This document shows, piece by piece, positions 5,716 to 6,723 of a stretch of DNA of 6,723 nt. The stretch spans positions 1-6,723 of the forward strand of contig CAKTFL010000125.1 in the NCBI GenBank assembly GCA_934555855.1, in the 5' to 3' direction. Below the pieces are notes generated by a model. The model was not told the DNA's origin and ran no database searches. It was given only the letters and a program-made list of their open reading frames with translations. The DNA comes from an uncultured Sphingomonas sp. Its GTDB lineage: Bacteria; Pseudomonadota; Alphaproteobacteria; Sphingomonadales; Sphingomonadaceae. Both the position numbers and the translations under genes were made by a program. Position 1 is the first letter of the stretch. Each line of letters opens with the position of its first letter.

Positions 5716-6276
5716 ATGACGAAAATGCCCGCTTGCACGGTCGCGGCGCTGCTAGCGCTCGCGCTGCCCGTCCCGCCTGTCGCTGCGCCGACTTGCCCTG
5801 GCAGCGGTGCAGCCAGCCCGGGGGAGCTGCACCAGCAGGTCATGCTGCAGGGTTGGGAGCACAAGCCGGACGACCCGCCCTTCAGCTTCCAGGGCAAGCT
5901 CGGCCGGTTCTACGACTGGGATGCCGCCGACGGGGTGTTCTTCGACGATTTCGATCCGGAACGCCGGGCCGTGCGTAGCGTCGCGGCCTATCAGGCCATC
6001 TGGGAGCCGATCTTCCGTGGCAATCGCTCGGCCCGCCATGCGATCAGCGATGCGCCGAGCGTGCTGCTCGGTGGCGATCTTGCCGCGTCCTCGCTGGAGT
6101 TCACGGCGCGGATCGAAACGCTGGAGGGAACAGTGACCGGCATCCGCACCCGGTCCGACCTGGTCTGGCGCTGCCGCTCCGACGCATGGAAGATCGTCCG
6201 GGAGCACAATTCATCGCGGATCGTGCCGGTCGAGGAGGCCGATCAGATCATCGCCGGTCAAGTCAACGCGTCTTGA
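5716..6276 (+). CDS. Secreted SnoaL/NTF2-like domain protein
   Basis: This protein has 186 residues from ATG 5716. It opens with MTK and a hydrophobic run (about 7-20) ending in PVAA, a Sec signal peptide cleaved near residue 24, so the protein should be periplasmic. The mature part has the cone-shaped NTF2/SnoaL-like look. An N-terminal helix (ELHQQVMLQGWEH) is followed by FYDWDAADGVFFDDFDP (65-81), AAYQAIWEPIF (90-100), beta-strands around VLLGGDLAASSLEFTAR, and a closing strand pair WRCRSDAWKIVREHNSS (151-167), the usual DUF4440/SnoaL ending where a Trp-Lys-Ile strand leads into His-Asn-Ser. Cys27 and Cys153 could form a disulfide. An upstream in-frame ATG at 5701 is only 2 nt after the DUF1330 stop and lacks a ribosome site; GAGGA lies 8 nt before 5716, so I prefer that start. 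It is the last gene of the operon. Substrate and catalysis are unknown. Confidence 0.82.
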   Translation: MTKMPACTVAALLALALPVPPVAAPTCPGSGAASPGELHQQVMLQGWEHKPDDPPFSFQGKLGRFYDWDAADGVFFDDFDPERRAVRSVAAYQAIWEPIFRGNRSARHAISDAPSVLLGGDLAASSLEFTARIETLEGTVTGIRTRSDLVWRCRSDAWKIVREHNSSRIVPVEEADQIIAGQVNAS

Positions 6277-6285
6277 TAGGTGAGT

Positions 6286-6338
6286 GCAGGATCGTAGAAC
6301 GCAGGACCGGCGGAGCATACCGCGAGGCGGCATCCTGC
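6286..6338 (+). terminator. Possible weak hairpin after the SDR operon
   Basis: GCAGGA occurs at 6286-6291 and again at 6301-6306, and either copy can pair with TCCTGC at 6333-6338. An inner CGG/CCG pair sits around GCATA. The stem is short and is followed only by CTTTGG, not a T-run, so this could slow or end transcription or be chance. It is the only terminator-like element between the operon and the M61 gene. Confidence 0.2.
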
Positions 6339-6353
6339 CTTTGGCATTACGCA

Positions 6354-6373
6354 ACCGACGGCTAAGCGTCGGT
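6354..6373. promoter_or_regulatory. Perfect 7-bp dyad upstream of the M61 peptidase gene
   Basis: ACCGACG (6354-6360) and CGTCGGT (6367-6373) are exact inverted arms around the 6-base loop GCTAAG. The element ends 25 bases before the GTG at 6399. It can be an operator or a stable stem-loop in the 5' leader of the mRNA. TTGGCA at 6341-6346 resembles a -35 box, but no good -10 box follows at the usual spacing, so the promoter itself is not resolved. Confidence 0.35.
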
Positions 6374-6401
6374 GATATCCTGCGGAGAGAAAGATCCTGT
6401 G

Positions 6402-6723
6402 ATGAGAGCTTCTGGGCGCCTGCCTGCGATGGTGCTGGCGCTTGTCGTATTGCCCATGCCAGCCGTCGCGCAGTTGGCCCCCGCGCCGGTCTATATCGAG
6501 CCGGCGCCGACCGTGCCGCGCCCTGTGGATCGCACCTTCGACGGCGTGGTCGAGCTGCACGTTGACGCATCCGACATTCAGCGCCGCATCTTCACCGTGC
6601 GCCAGCGCATCCCCGCCGCACAAGGCGCGTTGACCCTGCTCTATCCTCGCTGGGAAGCTGCCAGCCACGGGCCGAGCCTTACGGTGACCGATCTTGCCGG
6701 GCTGGTGATCACCGTCAGCGGGC
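6402..6723 (+). CDS. M61-family (glycyl aminopeptidase-like) secreted metallopeptidase; 5' part only
   Basis: Only the first 107 codons are in the window. The N-terminus MRASGRLPAM leads into a hydrophobic stretch ending in AVA before Gln24, a standard Sec signal peptide. A proline-rich linker follows, and then the start of the M61 N-terminal beta-domain: VVELHVDASDIQRRIFTVRQ (49-68), IPAAQGALTLLYPRW (70-84) and a DLAGLVITVSG strand (97-107). The motif of RRIF followed by a Leu-Leu-Tyr-Pro-(K/R)-Trp segment is characteristic of bacterial M61 peptidases with a C-terminal PDZ domain, which are common in sphingomonads. The HExxH zinc site and PDZ domain would lie beyond the window. GTG at 6399 is immediately upstream in frame and is 10 nt from GGAGA (6384-6388), so translation could also begin there. 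A 125-base gap with a dyad separates it from the operon, so it is probably transcribed separately. Confidence 0.8.
   Translation, partial: MRASGRLPAMVLALVVLPMPAVAQLAPAPVYIEPAPTVPRPVDRTFDGVVELHVDASDIQRRIFTVRQRIPAAQGALTLLYPRWEAASHGPSLTVTDLAGLVITVSG

Overview
The window is GC-rich, and its gene content fits an alphaproteobacterium of the sphingomonad type (Sphingomonas, Novosphingobium, Sphingobium or Sphingopyxis). The clues are a secreted S9 peptidase and a secreted M61-type peptidase, a DltE-like short-chain dehydrogenase, a DUF1330 protein and a secreted SnoaL-like protein. The taxon is inferred from protein style; there is no rRNA or other decisive marker.

Left edge (1-1093, minus strand): the 5' half of a gene for an exported S9-family (prolyl oligopeptidase/DPP-IV-like) serine peptidase. 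Only the signal peptide and the beta-propeller are visible; the catalytic domain lies outside the window.

Gene graveyard (about 1222-2290): no intact gene is seen here. Three broken genes lie end to end. They are a TPR/2OG-Fe(II) oxygenase-like gene (minus) with an out-of-frame internal deletion, the effector-domain remnant of a LysR-type regulator (minus), and the central part of an NAD-dependent epimerase/dehydratase (plus) with a +1 frameshift. The LysR and epimerase remnants meet head to head at about 2036-2041. This looks like a deletion that removed both N-termini and the promoter region between two divergent genes. Long open frames through this stretch are high-GC artefacts. The bases from 2291 to 2454 hold nothing I can assign.

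Regulator (2455-3416, plus): an AraC-family regulator with its sensing half and DNA-binding half in different frames, split by an apparent one-base deletion near 2880. It is either a fresh pseudogene or a sequence error.

Intact operon (3556-6276, plus): SDR oxidoreductase, a second SDR of the DltE type (GTG start), a DUF1330 protein and an exported SnoaL/NTF2-like protein. They are tightly packed, with gaps of 45 nt or less, and were probably controlled by the AraC gene upstream. The 139-nt leader is rich in inverted repeats. The substrate cannot be read from the sequence; two NAD(P)-dependent oxidoreductases plus two small alpha/beta-barrel-type proteins suggest metabolism or detoxification of a small carbonyl or alcohol compound.

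Right edge (6399/6402-6723, plus): the start of a secreted M61-family (glycyl aminopeptidase-like, usually PDZ-containing) peptidase, cut off by the window end and preceded by a dyad-containing leader.

I see no RNA gene, CRISPR array, insertion sequence, transposase or attachment site, and no evidence for a wholly new system. The most notable signal is the dense cluster of deletion-damaged genes beside an intact operon.
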